A stretch of DNA of 64,000 nt from Pseudomonas bananamidigenes (GCF_001679645.1 NZ_LRUN01000001.1:1-64000); one strand, 5' to 3'; positions 48,118 to 57,253 are shown, numbered from the stretch's first letter. A program made the numbers and translations. The notes: generated by a model from the sequence alone, not told the origin.

Positions 48118-48141
48118 ACGGATGACGTCTTGAAATAATTA
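48118..48141 (-). promoter_or_regulatory. candidate PvdS-dependent promoter of pvdL (degenerate)
   Basis: On the minus strand TAATT (48137-48141) and CGT (48118-48120) are 16 bp apart. The -35 differs by one base from TAAAT. It is about 150 bp before the pvdL start, and no perfect box is present in the gap. pvdL is PvdS-dependent in P. aeruginosa, so this is the best candidate. Confidence 0.45.
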
Positions 48142-48245
48142 GTCGGCAGGCTGGATAGCCAACGGGGCTTGGCGAATGGGCGCATGCGGCGGCGTGTCGC
48201 AGTTCACGGAACGCACCGTCATGGATCATTACTTCTCTTTCTCAA

Positions 48246-48272
48246 TTGACAATCATTATCATTCAACATAAT
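48246..48272 (+). promoter_or_regulatory. Fur-regulated promoter of pvdS
   Basis: TTGACA (48246-48251) and CATAAT (48267-48272) are 15 bp apart, and the spacer is filled by a Fur-type site. The minus-strand read of 48248-48266 matches the 19-bp Fur consensus at 14 positions, including AATGATAAT. The site overlaps the promoter, so iron-loaded Fur would block pvdS. Confidence 0.75.
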
Positions 48273-48342
48273 TTGTCGCTCGATGTGTAGGACGCCCCCT
48301 CCCCCAGCGTCCCACTAACCTATTGGCAGCAAGGTGATTTCC

Positions 48343-48897
48343 ATGACGGAACAAGTATCCACAAGCAGGTGCGATTCACCGCTACTTCAGGCATTCGTCG
48401 ACAATCGACTGATTCTGGTCAAGATTGCAGCCCGCATTACCGGCTGTCGGTCACGCGCCGAAGATGTGGTGCAGGATGCGTTCTTCCGGCTGCAATCGGC
48501 GCCACCGATCACGTCGTCGATCAAGGCTCAGCTGAGTTATCTGTTCCAGATCGTGCGCAATCTGGCCATCGATCACTACCGCAAACAGGCGCTGGAGCAG
48601 AAATATGCCGGCCCCGAGGAGGAAGGGTTGAACGTGGTCATTCAAGGTGCCTCGCCGGAAACCTCGCACATCAACTTCTCGACCCTGGAACACATTGCCG
48701 ATGCACTGACCGAGCTGCCGGTCCGCACGCGTTACGCCTTCGAGATGTATCGCCTGCACGGCGTACCGCAAAAGGATATCGCCAAGGAACTCGGCGTTTC
48801 GCCGACCCTGGTCAACTTCATGATTCGCGATGCGCTGGTGCATTGCCGCAAGGTTTCGGGCAGCCGTGCAGAAGCCATGACCGCCAACCGCCGCTGA
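48343..48897 (+). CDS. pvdS: ECF sigma factor PvdS, iron-starvation regulator
   Basis: Sigma-70 family ECF factor of 184 residues. Region 2 is at about 25-90 (ITGCRSRAEDVVQDAFFRLQS and the YLFQIVRNLAIDHYRKQ core), and region 4 at about 125-175 (LTELPVRTRYAFEMYRLHGV and VSPTLVNFMIRDAL). PvdS directs RNA polymerase to TAAAT-N16-CGT promoters of pyoverdine genes. It is divergent from pvdL and controlled by the Fur site before it. The ATG at 48343 follows AAGGTG; a GTG three codons earlier (48334) lies inside that site. A strong terminator follows. Confidence 0.95.
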   Translation: MTEQVSTSRCDSPLLQAFVDNRLILVKIAARITGCRSRAEDVVQDAFFRLQSAPPITSSIKAQLSYLFQIVRNLAIDHYRKQALEQKYAGPEEEGLNVVIQGASPETSHINFSTLEHIADALTELPVRTRYAFEMYRLHGVPQKDIAKELGVSPTLVNFMIRDALVHCRKVSGSRAEAMTANRR

Positions 48898-48917
48898 CGC
48901 CACACCATTCCAAAAAA

Positions 48918-48957
48918 AAAAAGATCGCAGCCTTCATTGAAGGGCTGCGATCTTTTT
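48918..48957. terminator. bidirectional terminator after pvdS
   Basis: AAGATCGCAGCC (48921-48932) pairs with GGCTGCGATCTT (48943-48954), with an A-run before and a T-run after. It serves the convergent pvdS and pvdY-like genes. Confidence 0.92.
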
Positions 48958-48972
48958 TGTTTCAGCCGGGCA

Positions 48973-49986
48973 TCACGCCAGCTTGCAGCGATCGAAAAAC
49001 CGCTCGCGCCCCAGGATCATCAGCGCCGCGCGCTTGTGCGGAAAGTCGAATTCCTTTTCACAGTGGAAACACTGGTTGTGCATGTGGCCGATCATCTTCG
49101 CGTTGTCGGCACGCGGCTCGGCGACGACGCGCTGGGTGCGCGGATCATCCAGAAACAGGTAATGCACCAGCGCCGACAGCCAGCTCGCCACTTTGTGCGG
49201 GCCGCGATGATCTTCCTCTCCGACCAGCATGTGAATGCCTCGGTCGTAGTTATCGGCGTCGTAGAACGGCGCGATGCGATCTTCCTTGGCCCAGTAGGCT
49301 TCGAAATAGGCAAACGGCTGATCATCGAAACAGCCGATCAGGGTCAGGGTGTGCGGATCGGCCTCGAGTTTGCTCAAGTATTCGCGGTGCTGTTCGAGAC
49401 TGCCCTCTTCCTGCCAGAAACGGGCGACTCGCGGACTGTTCTGCCAGCGGTTGAAACGCGCAAGATCGTGTTCGATCTCAACCGTACGCAGAGAAATCCA
49501 CGCGCCAAGTCTCGCATCGAAACGTCGATAGACTTCACCGCGCGGCTTCATCGGTCGTAGCGGATGGCGCTTGCCGTTGCTGATGACCATCTGCTGCGGA
49601 TAGCTGCCGGTCAACGAGGCGCCCAGCCACGGTTGCGGCAATTGCCAGAACAGCGTGCGCTCGCAGCGATACTCACCCGCCACGTCAGTGCCCACCAGCA
49701 AACCGCTGAGCAGGGCTTCGGTCGGTGTCTGATCCAGTTGCCAGATCAATTGCTGACACGCCGGATCCCGGGCAAACAGCCAATAACACGCGGCCCACAG
49801 CGCCTGACCCGGTGGCAATGCATAGCGTTCATCGATCTGGATCGGCCCATGGCCTTCGCGATCGAGGCGCAGGCGAATCAGCGGTTGCCCGTCCAGGCTC
49901 AGGCTCAGACGGCATTCAGTGGCATCGGCTATCAACTGACTGCCCGGGGGCAAGGCCAGGGCAGTCAGGTCATTCAGATTGGACAT
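48973..49986 (-). CDS. PvdY-like siderophore acetyltransferase (IucB/RhbD type)
   Basis: Protein of 337 residues. The N-terminal half (about 1-150) is less conserved. The C-terminal half is an Acetyltransf_8 domain of the IucB class: LARFNRWQNSPRVARFWQEE (about residues 178-197), FAYFEAYWAKEDRIAPFYD (about 229-247), GPHKVASWLSALVHYLFLDDP and VAEPRADNAKMI. IucB relatives acetylate N-hydroxylated lysine or ornithine. In pyoverdine producers this activity makes N5-acetyl-N5-hydroxyornithine. The gene is next to pvdS and has a perfect PvdS box, so a pyoverdine role is strongly supported. Whether it acetylates ornithine here cannot be seen. Confidence 0.82.
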   Translation of the reverse strand: MSNLNDLTALALPPGSQLIADATECRLSLSLDGQPLIRLRLDREGHGPIQIDERYALPPGQALWAACYWLFARDPACQQLIWQLDQTPTEALLSGLLVGTDVAGEYRCERTLFWQLPQPWLGASLTGSYPQQMVISNGKRHPLRPMKPRGEVYRRFDARLGAWISLRTVEIEHDLARFNRWQNSPRVARFWQEEGSLEQHREYLSKLEADPHTLTLIGCFDDQPFAYFEAYWAKEDRIAPFYDADNYDRGIHMLVGEEDHRGPHKVASWLSALVHYLFLDDPRTQRVVAEPRADNAKMIGHMHNQCFHCEKEFDFPHKRAALMILGRERFFDRCKLA

Positions 49987-50026
49987 GGGGCGGGCTCACG
50001 ATAATCGTCGACAGTTCAACGATGGG

Positions 50027-50050
50027 ACGTGAGCCGGGCCGCCAAATTTA
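50027..50050 (-). promoter_or_regulatory. PvdS-dependent promoter of the pvdY-like gene
   Basis: On the minus strand TAAAT (50046-50050) and CGT (50027-50029) are exactly 16 bp apart, in a CTAAATTTG context close to the iron-starvation box. It is 41 bp before the pvdY-like start. Confidence 0.8.
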
Positions 50051-50074
50051 GTCCGCCGGGCAAAAAACCGGGCG

Positions 50075-50872
50075 TCAGTGATGAGGAACCGGCACCACGG
50101 CAATCCGGTACGGCTCGAAGATCTTCAGCATCTGGCCGTTGTCGCGCAAACCCTGCAGCAATTTGCCGAACGCCTCGCCGGTGATCGGCGCTTTCGGGCT
50201 GAGAATGGCGTAGTGGTGGTAGATCTGGTCGATGCGCTGCGACACCAGCAACTCATCACGCACCTTTTCGTTGCGCAGCAGGTAATCGAACAGATATGAA
50301 CGGGTCACCAACGCAATGTCTGCACGACCGCGCAGCACCATCAACAGATTGCTGTCGTGGGAGTAGGTCAGCGTGGCGTTCCAGGTATCGGCAAGGTATT
50401 TGGGATCGGCATTGAAGCTGGCGAACTCGTAGTGATAACCACTGTAAAGCGCCAGGCGTTTGCCCTTGAGATCGGCGAAGTAATTCTGCTGGCGACCGGG
50501 TTTGTTCTGCGCAACGAAAATTTCCGCGTCTTCCAGACCCATGTCGACAGTAACGTGGGGAATGTCTTTCCAGCCCCAGTCCGGATTTTCAAAGATCGCC
50601 ATGTCGGTGCGGCCATCCTTGAAATCACCGAACCTTCGCGGAATCGAAGTGGGTACCAGCTCGAAACGGTAGTCGCTCTGCAAGCTGTTCAACGCCGCCA
50701 CCAGCTCCGGCAACAGACCGGTGTCCGCGCCGTTTTCCGGGCGAATGGTGTACGGCGGAAAATGCGCAGCGCCGACCCGAACCACTTGTTCTGCCTCTGC
50801 GGGCAATACCCATAACGTAGCCAGCGCTACGAGCATCAGCCCGGCGGCCGTCCGAATTGGCAAAGACTTCAA
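50075..50872 (-). CDS. periplasmic solute-binding protein, amino-acid type (SBP_bac_3)
   Basis: Protein of 265 residues with a Sec signal peptide ending in LPAEA. Typical family parts are VVRVGAAHFPPYTIRPENGADTGLLPELVAALN near residue 28, FKDGRTDMAIFENPDWGWKD near 88 and LMVLRGRADIALVTRSYLFDYLL near 176. No permease or ATPase genes lie beside it, so it may be an orphan binding protein or a sensor domain that has lost its partner. It is separated from the pvdY-like gene by 88 bp containing the PvdS box. Confidence 0.8.
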   Translation of the reverse strand: MKSLPIRTAAGLMLVALATLWVLPAEAEQVVRVGAAHFPPYTIRPENGADTGLLPELVAALNSLQSDYRFELVPTSIPRRFGDFKDGRTDMAIFENPDWGWKDIPHVTVDMGLEDAEIFVAQNKPGRQQNYFADLKGKRLALYSGYHYEFASFNADPKYLADTWNATLTYSHDSNLLMVLRGRADIALVTRSYLFDYLLRNEKVRDELLVSQRIDQIYHHYAILSPKAPITGEAFGKLLQGLRDNGQMLKIFEPYRIAVVPVPHH

Positions 50873-50963
50873 AACACCCCACTCCCCGAAAAAGTACCGA
50901 TCATTGCATTCAAGCTAGGCGGTTTCGCCCAGTTAGCCAGTTTCCCGGGCCGATAGAAAGCGA

Positions 50964-51587
50964 TTAGCGTTCCTCAAGCACCAGAATCAACGCCTCTTCG
51001 GCCAGTTGATCGAGGCTCAGACTGCCACCGGCCCGGAACCAGGTGGTGGTCCAGGACAGCGCGCCTGTGAGAAAACGTCGGGTAATGAATACGTCGCCAC
51101 GGATGAATCCCGCTTCCTTGGCCTCGCCCAGCACTTGCAGCCAGATATCCTCGTAGATGTCCCGCAGCGCCAGCACCTGGGTCTGGCCTTCTTCGGACAG
51201 CGAGCGCCATTCATACACCAGCACCGCCATCGCTTCGCCGCTGCCCCCCATGATCGACTGCAATTCGCAACGAATCAGCGCCAGCACCCGCTCACGTACA
51301 CTGGTCGCTTCGGCCAGGGCCGCCCGCATCAGCGCCGTGTTGTAGCGGATGGTTTCTTCCATCACTGCCCGCAGGATTTCATCCTTGCTCTTGAAGTGAT
51401 GAAAAATGCTGCCCGACTGAATGCCCACGGCACCGGCCAGGTCGCGCACGGTGGTGCGTTCGTAGCCCTTGTTGCGAAACAGGTGGGCCGCCACTTGCAG
51501 CAGTTTGCCGCGGGCGCTGTCCGGGTCGGTCAACCGGCCTTCGTCGACCAGTTCGCGCATGACCTTCAGGGCTTTTTGCTCGTCCAC
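50964..51587 (-). CDS. atuR: TetR family repressor of the atu genes
   Basis: Regulator of 207 residues. The helix-turn-helix is at about residues 28-72 (GKLLQVAAHLFRNKGYERTTVRDLAGAVGIQSGSIFHHF). The C-terminal domain is long and helical, as in acyl-CoA-sensing TetR proteins. AtuR represses atuABCDEFGH in P. aeruginosa until a citronellol-derived acyl-CoA binds. The gene is divergent from atuA with two palindromic operators between. It starts at GTG after AGGAGAGAA; the name rests on position. Confidence 0.85.
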   Translation of the reverse strand: MDEQKALKVMRELVDEGRLTDPDSARGKLLQVAAHLFRNKGYERTTVRDLAGAVGIQSGSIFHHFKSKDEILRAVMEETIRYNTALMRAALAEATSVRERVLALIRCELQSIMGGSGEAMAVLVYEWRSLSEEGQTQVLALRDIYEDIWLQVLGEAKEAGFIRGDVFITRRFLTGALSWTTTWFRAGGSLSLDQLAEEALILVLEER

Positions 51588-51668
51588 CCGTTCTCTCCTA
51601 CAGTCGTTCAGTCAGCTGCTGCCCTGAAATCGCAGGGTCGCGCGGGCAATTTAAGCCGCCGACCGCGA

Positions 51669-51684
51669 CCAAGCAAGCGCTTGG
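51669..51684. promoter_or_regulatory. AtuR operator, site 1
   Basis: CCAAGCAAGCGCTTGG has perfect 6-bp inverted arms around a 4-bp centre. It lies in the atuR-atuA gap and is the exact reverse complement of site 2. Confidence 0.75.
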
Positions 51685-51712
51685 GCAGAAGATAATTTCG
51701 CCTGTTTACAAA

Positions 51713-51728
51713 CCAAGCGCTTGCTTGG
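51713..51728. promoter_or_regulatory. AtuR operator, site 2
   Basis: CCAAGCGCTTGCTTGG is the exact reverse complement of site 1. The two centres are 44 bp apart, about four helical turns, so two repressor dimers could bind the same face of DNA. Confidence 0.75.
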
Positions 51729-51773
51729 TAGCCTCGATTCACTTCTGCACAGATTGCCGAGTCGGAGATGAAA

Positions 51774-53564
51774 ATGCCCACCACCGTCCGCATCGGATGC
51801 GCCAGCGCATTCTGGGGAGACACCTCGACCGCCGCCGCGCAGCTTGTGGCCGGTGGAAAACTGGACTATCTGGTCTTCGACTACCTGGCCGAGATCACCC
51901 TGTCGATCATGGCCGGCGCCCGCATGAAGGATCCGCAGGCCGGGTTCGCCAGCGACTTCATCGAAGTCCTCGCGCCGCTGCTGCCGCAACTGGCCGAACA
52001 GAAGATTCGCGTCATCAGCAATGCCGGCGGGATCAATCCCCGAGCCTGTGCCGCCGCCCTGCAAGCGGCCTGCGACCAGGCTGGCGTGACGCTGAAAATC
52101 GCGGTGCTGTCGGGCGACGATCTGCAACCGCAATTCAAACACCTCACTTCTCAAGGCATCACTGAAATGTTCAGCGGCGCCCCGCTGCCGCCGATGTGCG
52201 TTTCAACCAACGCCTACCTCGGCGCACCGGGCATCGTCGAAGCCCTGCGCCTGGGCGCCGACATCGTCATCACCGGCCGGGTGGTGGACAGCGCGGTGGT
52301 CAGTGCCGCGCTGGTGCACGAGTTCGGCTGGTCATGGCACGACTACGACAGACTCGCTCAAGCCTCATTGGCCGGGCACATCATCGAATGCGGCGCGCAA
52401 TGCACCGGTGGCAACTTCACCGATTGGCGCGACGTGCCGGATTACGAGCACATCGGTTTCCCGATCGTCGAGGTGAGCGCCGACGGCCAGTTCATTGTCA
52501 GCAAACCCGAAGGCTCCGGCGGGCTGGTCACACCGCTGACGGTCGGCGAACAGATGCTCTACGAAATCGGCGATCCACAGGCCTATCTGTTGCCCGATGT
52601 GGTCTGTGATTTCAGTCAGGTCAAACTTCTGCAACAAGGCAAAAACGCAGTCCGCGTTACCGGCGCCAGAGGCTTGCCACCCAGCAACCAATACAAGGTC
52701 AGCGCGACGTACCCGGACGGTTTCCGCTGCACCGCCAGTTGCCTGATCGCCGGTATCGATGCGGTGGACAAGGCCCGACGCGTCAGTCAGGCGATCATCG
52801 ACAAGACCTCGGAAATGCTCGAGCAACGCGGCTGGGGCCCATACACCGAAACCCATGTCGAACTGCTCGGCAGCGAAGCCACCTACGGCCCCCACGGCCA
52901 GCGTCGGGACAGCCGCGAAGTGGTGATCAAACTCGCCGTACGCCACCCGAACAAGCAGGCTTTGATCCTGTTCTCCCGGGAAATCGCCCAGGCCGCCACC
53001 GGCATGGCGCCGGGCCTGACCGGCATCGTCGGCGGGCGGCCCACGGTGTATCCGTTGATCCGGCTTTTTTCATTTCTGATCGACAAAAGCGCCTGCACAC
53101 TGAAAATCGACATCGCCGGCGAATCTCATCCGTTCTCCCTGCCCGCCCCGGCCACCCTCGACAGCCAGAGCTTGCCGCTGCCCCACGAAACGCCCAAACC
53201 CCTGGGTCGCGCCGACGCCAGCGTGGCGCTGGTGAAACTGGCCGTGGCGCGCTCCGGCGACAAGGGCAACCACAGCAACATCGGCGTGCTGCCACGTCGC
53301 CCTGAATACTTGCCGTGGATCGCCGAAGCGCTGACCCCTGCCGTGGTCGTCGACTGGATGAGTCATGTCCTCGACCCGATTCACGGCCGGGTCGAGCGCT
53401 GGTATCTGCCGGGTACCCACAGCCTGAATTTCCTGTTGGAAAACGCCCTCGGCGGTGGTGGTGTGGCGAGCCTGCGCATCGACCCGCAAGGCAAGGCCTT
53501 CGCCCAGCAATTGCTGGAAATCCAGATCCCGGTGCCGCAGAGCATCGCCGAACAGTTCGACTAG
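51774..53564 (+). CDS. atuA: acyclic terpene utilisation protein AtuA
   Basis: Protein of 596 residues of the AtuA (DUF1446) family. The N-terminal [42 protein letters not shown] is characteristic. ANAGGINP-like [13 protein letters not shown] near residue 83 and [13 protein letters not shown] near residue 495 are also family landmarks. AtuA is required for growth on citronellol and geraniol; its reaction is not established. The second ATG (51774) is chosen because GGAG is spaced correctly for it; the ATG at 51768 touches that site. It is the first gene of the atu operon, 12 bp from atuB. Confidence 0.88.
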   Translation: MPTTVRIGCASAFWGDTSTAAAQLVAGGKLDYLVFDYLAEITLSIMAGARMKDPQAGFASDFIEVLAPLLPQLAEQKIRVISNAGGINPRACAAALQAACDQAGVTLKIAVLSGDDLQPQFKHLTSQGITEMFSGAPLPPMCVSTNAYLGAPGIVEALRLGADIVITGRVVDSAVVSAALVHEFGWSWHDYDRLAQASLAGHIIECGAQCTGGNFTDWRDVPDYEHIGFPIVEVSADGQFIVSKPEGSGGLVTPLTVGEQMLYEIGDPQAYLLPDVVCDFSQVKLLQQGKNAVRVTGARGLPPSNQYKVSATYPDGFRCTASCLIAGIDAVDKARRVSQAIIDKTSEMLEQRGWGPYTETHVELLGSEATYGPHGQRRDSREVVIKLAVRHPNKQALILFSREIAQAATGMAPGLTGIVGGRPTVYPLIRLFSFLIDKSACTLKIDIAGESHPFSLPAPATLDSQSLPLPHETPKPLGRADASVALVKLAVARSGDKGNHSNIGVLPRRPEYLPWIAEALTPAVVVDWMSHVLDPIHGRVERWYLPGTHSLNFLLENALGGGGVASLRIDPQGKAFAQQLLEIQIPVPQSIAEQFD

Positions 53565-53576
53565 GGGATTGGCACC

Positions 53577-54446
53577 ATGGCATTCGAATCAATTTTCAAG
53601 GCTGATCTGTTCAGCGGCCAGACGGTGATCGTCACCGGAGGCGGCAGCGGCATCGGACGCTGTACCGCCCACGAATTGGCGGCGCTTGGTGCGACCGTGG
53701 TGCTGGTCGGGCGCAAACCGGAAAAGCTGCAAGCCGTCGCCGCAGAAATTGCCGAGGATCGTGGCCGGGCCCACTGGAAATCTTGCGACATTCGTGACGA
53801 AGAAGCCGTGAAGACACTGGTCAGCGAGCTGATCCGCGAACACGGACCGATCCACGGACTGGTCAACAATGCCGGCGGCCAGTATCCGTCGCCACTGGCT
53901 TCGATCAATCAGAAAGGTTTCGAAACCGTGCTGCGCACCAACCTGGTCGGTGGTTTTCTGATGGCCCGGGAAGTGTTCAATCAGTCGATGAGCAAACATG
54001 GCGGCAGCATCGTCAACATGCTCGCCGACATGTGGGGCGGCATGCCCGGCATGGGCCATTCCGGGGCCGCCCGTTCGGGCATGGACAATTTCACCAAAAC
54101 GGCGGCGTTCGAATGGGGTTACGCCGGCGTTCGGGTGAATGCCGTGGCGCCGGGCTGGATCGCGTCCAGCGGCATGGACACTTATGAAGGCGCGTTCAAG
54201 GCCGTGATCCCGACCCTGCGCGAACACGTGCCGCTCAAGCGCATCGGTACCGAACCGGAAGTCAGCGCAGCGATTGTTTTTCTGCTCAGCCCTGCCGCTG
54301 CGTTCATCAGCGGCAGCACCTTGCGCATCGACGGCGCGGCCAGTCTGGGCAATCGCGCATGGCCGCTGCACAAGGCGACCCGCAGCGAATCCTTCAACGG
54401 CTTTCATCGGGCCTATATGCCGGACGTCTTGAAGGACAAGGAGTAA
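53577..54446 (+). CDS. atuB: SDR family protein AtuB, citronellol/citronellal catabolism
   Basis: SDR of 289 residues with the cofactor loop VTGGGSGIGRCTAHELAALGA (about residues 20-40) and NNAGG near 100. The catalytic region reads GMGHSGAARSGMDNFTKTAAFEW, so the usual YxxxK is replaced by HSGAAR, as in the trans-2-enoyl-CoA reductase-like subgroup. AtuB is thought to oxidise citronellol or its aldehyde; this is not proven. A GGATTGGCACC leader precedes the ATG. It is the second gene of the operon. Confidence 0.85.
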   Translation: MAFESIFKADLFSGQTVIVTGGGSGIGRCTAHELAALGATVVLVGRKPEKLQAVAAEIAEDRGRAHWKSCDIRDEEAVKTLVSELIREHGPIHGLVNNAGGQYPSPLASINQKGFETVLRTNLVGGFLMAREVFNQSMSKHGGSIVNMLADMWGGMPGMGHSGAARSGMDNFTKTAAFEWGYAGVRVNAVAPGWIASSGMDTYEGAFKAVIPTLREHVPLKRIGTEPEVSAAIVFLLSPAAAFISGSTLRIDGAASLGNRAWPLHKATRSESFNGFHRAYMPDVLKDKE

Positions 54447-54449
54447 GCC

Positions 54450-56066
54450 ATGCCGGTCATTCAATCCCAGCTCGATCCGCAGAGCGAGACCTTCACCCGC
54501 AACCGCGCAGCGATGCTCGCGGCTATCGAGCAAGTCCGGCAACTCGAACAGAACCTGCTGGACAAGGCTGCCGAGGCCAAGCCGAAATTCGACAAACGCG
54601 GGCAATTGCTGCCCCGTGAACGCCTGAATCTGCTGCTCGACCCGGGCGCGCCGTTCCTCGAACTGGCGAGCCTGGCCGGTTACAAACTGCACGACGACAA
54701 GGATGGCAGCTCGGCCGGTGGCGGCTTGATCGCCGGCATCGGTTACGTGTCCGGCGTGCGCGCCTTGATCGTGGCGAACAACAGCGCGATCAAGGGCGGG
54801 ACGATCTCCCCGACCGGTCTGAAAAAATCCCTGCGCCTGCAACAGATCGCCCAGGAAAACAAACTGCCGGTCATCACGCTCGCCGAAAGCGGTGGCGCCA
54901 ACCTCAACTACGCGGCGGAGATTTTCGTCGAAGGTGCGCGCAGCTTTGCCAATCAGGCGCGGATGTCGGCGATGGGGTTGCCGCAGATCACTGTGGTGCA
55001 CGGCTCGGCCACGGCCGGCGGAGCGTATCAACCGGGGCTGTCGGATTACGTGGTGGTGGTGCGCGGCAAGGCCAAGCTGTTTCTCGCCGGTCCGCCGCTG
55101 CTTAAAGCCGCGACCGGTGAGGTGGCCACCGACGAAGAGCTGGGCGGCGCCGAGATGCACGCGCAGGTGGCCGGCACCGCCGAGTACCTGGCCGAGAACG
55201 ATGCCGATGGCGTGCGTCAGGTGCGGGAGATCGTCAGCCTGCTGAACTGGAACGCGCCACTGCCGCGGCTGCCCGAACCGCCATTCAAAGAACCGCTGTA
55301 CCCCATCGACGAACTGTTGGGGTTGATTCCGGACGACCCGAAAAAGCCCTACGACGTTCGCGAAATCATTGCCCGTATCGCCGACGAATCGCGCTTTCTG
55401 GAGTTCAAGGGTGAGTTCGATCAGCAGACCGTTTGCGGTCACCTGAAAATTCAGGGCCGCGCCTGCGGCTTCATCGGCAACAACGGCCCGATCACGCCCA
55501 ATGGTGCGAGCAAGGCGGCGCAGTTCATTCAATTGTGTGACCAGAGCCAGACACCGTTGCTGTTCTTCCACAACACCACCGGGTTCATGGTCGGCACCGA
55601 ATCGGAACAGCACGGCGTGATCAAACACGGCTCGAAACTGATCCAGGCCGTCGCCAACGCACGGGTGCCGAAACTGACGATCGTGGTCGGCGGCTCCTAC
55701 GGTGCGGGCAACTATGCGATGTGCGGGCGTGGACTCGATCCGCGCTTCATCTTCGCCTGGCCCAACAGCCGCACCGCCGTGATGGGCGGTGCCCAGGCCG
55801 GCAAGGTGCTGCGGATCGTCACCGAAGCCAAGCAATTGAAGGACGGTCTGGAACCCGACCCGAAAATGCTCGACATGCTGGAACAGGTCACCGCGCAAAA
55901 ACTCGACAGCCAGTCCACCGCTCTCTACGGCAGCGCCAACCTCTGGGACGACGGGCTGATCGATCCCCGCGACACCCGCACCCTGCTCGGTTACCTGCTG
56001 GACATCTGTCACGAAGCCGACATCCGCACGCTGCAAGCCAACAGCTTCGGCGTCAGCCGGTTCTGA
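54450..56066 (+). CDS. atuC: geranoyl-CoA carboxylase beta subunit AtuC
   Basis: Carboxyltransferase of 538 residues. It transfers CO2 from biotin to cis-geranoyl-CoA (gamma-carboxylation of the acyclic terpene). The N-terminal half has FDKRGQLLPRERLNLLLDPGAPFLE and GGANLNYAAEIF, and the C-terminal half has FFHNTTGFMVGTESEQHGVIKHGSK and GGSYGAGNYAMCGRGLDPRFIFAWP, all typical of acyl-CoA carboxylase beta chains. It works with AtuF (biotin subunit), which is encoded downstream. MCC/LiuB is the closest other possibility, but the atuAB context decides for AtuC. Confidence 0.9.
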   Translation: MPVIQSQLDPQSETFTRNRAAMLAAIEQVRQLEQNLLDKAAEAKPKFDKRGQLLPRERLNLLLDPGAPFLELASLAGYKLHDDKDGSSAGGGLIAGIGYVSGVRALIVANNSAIKGGTISPTGLKKSLRLQQIAQENKLPVITLAESGGANLNYAAEIFVEGARSFANQARMSAMGLPQITVVHGSATAGGAYQPGLSDYVVVVRGKAKLFLAGPPLLKAATGEVATDEELGGAEMHAQVAGTAEYLAENDADGVRQVREIVSLLNWNAPLPRLPEPPFKEPLYPIDELLGLIPDDPKKPYDVREIIARIADESRFLEFKGEFDQQTVCGHLKIQGRACGFIGNNGPITPNGASKAAQFIQLCDQSQTPLLFFHNTTGFMVGTESEQHGVIKHGSKLIQAVANARVPKLTIVVGGSYGAGNYAMCGRGLDPRFIFAWPNSRTAVMGGAQAGKVLRIVTEAKQLKDGLEPDPKMLDMLEQVTAQKLDSQSTALYGSANLWDDGLIDPRDTRTLLGYLLDICHEADIRTLQANSFGVSRF

Positions 56067-56095
56067 TTGCCACGGACTCAAGGAGAACAATAACA

Positions 56096-57253
56096 ATGAT
56101 CTTCACCCCGGAACACGAAGCCCTGCGTCGCACCGTCCGCCAGTTCGTCGAGCACGAGATCAACCCCCACGTCGATGAATGGGAAAAGGCCGGTCGTTTT
56201 CCGATCCACGAAATTTTCCGCAAGGCCGGCGACCTCGGTCTGCTGGGGATTTCCAAACCGGAAAAATTCGGCGGCATGGGACTGGATTACAGCTATTCGA
56301 TCGTCGCCGCCGAAGAATTCGGCACCATCCATTGCGGCGGCATTCCGATGTCGATCGGCGTGCAGACCGACATGTGCACGCCCGCCCTCGCCCGCTTCGG
56401 CTCCGATGAACTGCGCGAGGAATTTCTGCGACCGGCCATCACCGGCGAGCAGGTCGGCTGCATTGGCGTGTCGGAAGTCGGCGCCGGTTCCGACGTCGCC
56501 GGGCTCAAGACCACCGCGCGCAAGGACGGCGACGACTATGTGATCAACGGCAGCAAGATGTGGATCACCAACTCACCGAGCGCCGACTTCATCTGCCTGC
56601 TGGCCAACACCTCGGATGACAAGCCGCACGTCAACAAGTCGCTGATCATGGTGCCGATGAACACGCCGGGCATCAGCCTCAGTACACACCTGGACAAGCT
56701 CGGCATGCGCAGCTCGGAAACCGCCCAGGTGTTTTTCGACAACGTGCGGGTGCCCCAGCGCAATCGCATCGGCCACGAAGGCGCCGGATTCATGATGCAA
56801 ATGCTGCAGTTCCAGGAGGAGCGTCTGTTCGGCGCGGCGAACATGATCAAGGGTCTGGAATACTGCGTCGACAGCACCATCGAGTACTGCAAGGAACGCA
56901 AGACCTTCGGCAATGCGCTGATCGACAATCAGGTGATCCACTTCCGCCTCGCCGAATTGCAGACCGAAATCGAATGTCTGCGGGCACTGGTCTATCAGGC
57001 CACCGAGCAGTACGTGAAAGGCCAGGACGTCACCCGGCTGGCCTCGATGGCCAAACTCAAGGCCGGGCGTCTGGGCCGCGAAGTCAGCGACAGTTGCCTG
57101 CAATACTGGGGCGGCATGGGTTTCATGTGGGACAACCCGGTGGCCCGCGCCTATCGCGACGTACGCCTCGTATCGATTGGCGGCGGTGCCGACGAAATCA
57201 TGCTGGGCATCATCTGCAAACTGATGGGCACCCTGCCGGGGAAAAAGAAATGA
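56096..57253 (+). CDS. atuD: citronellyl-CoA dehydrogenase AtuD
   Basis: FAD acyl-CoA dehydrogenase of 385 residues. Landmarks are FVEHEINPHVDEWEKAG near residue 17, CIGVSEVGAGSDVAGLKTTA near 122 (substrate and FAD loop), NGSKMWITN near 150, and YWGGMGFMWDNPVARAYRDVRLVSIGGGADEIM near the end, with the catalytic-base area following the Gly-Gly-Gly. AtuD oxidises citronellyl-CoA to cis-geranoyl-CoA. It begins at ATG 56096 after AAGGAG. Its stop overlaps the atuE start. The assignment comes from the operon. Confidence 0.9.
   Translation: MIFTPEHEALRRTVRQFVEHEINPHVDEWEKAGRFPIHEIFRKAGDLGLLGISKPEKFGGMGLDYSYSIVAAEEFGTIHCGGIPMSIGVQTDMCTPALARFGSDELREEFLRPAITGEQVGCIGVSEVGAGSDVAGLKTTARKDGDDYVINGSKMWITNSPSADFICLLANTSDDKPHVNKSLIMVPMNTPGISLSTHLDKLGMRSSETAQVFFDNVRVPQRNRIGHEGAGFMMQMLQFQEERLFGAANMIKGLEYCVDSTIEYCKERKTFGNALIDNQVIHFRLAELQTEIECLRALVYQATEQYVKGQDVTRLASMAKLKAGRLGREVSDSCLQYWGGMGFMWDNPVARAYRDVRLVSIGGGADEIMLGIICKLMGTLPGKKK

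Noticed and set aside
47967..48185. N-terminal extension of pvdL by 73 codons
   Set aside because: The extension has no ribosome binding site and covers the promoter region; AGGAAA before the ATG at 47966 and the family N-terminus favour the shorter form.
53589..56096. 835-codon open frame on the minus strand opposite atuB and atuC
   Set aside because: It mirrors two well-supported genes, spans their boundary, and shows low-complexity shadow composition.
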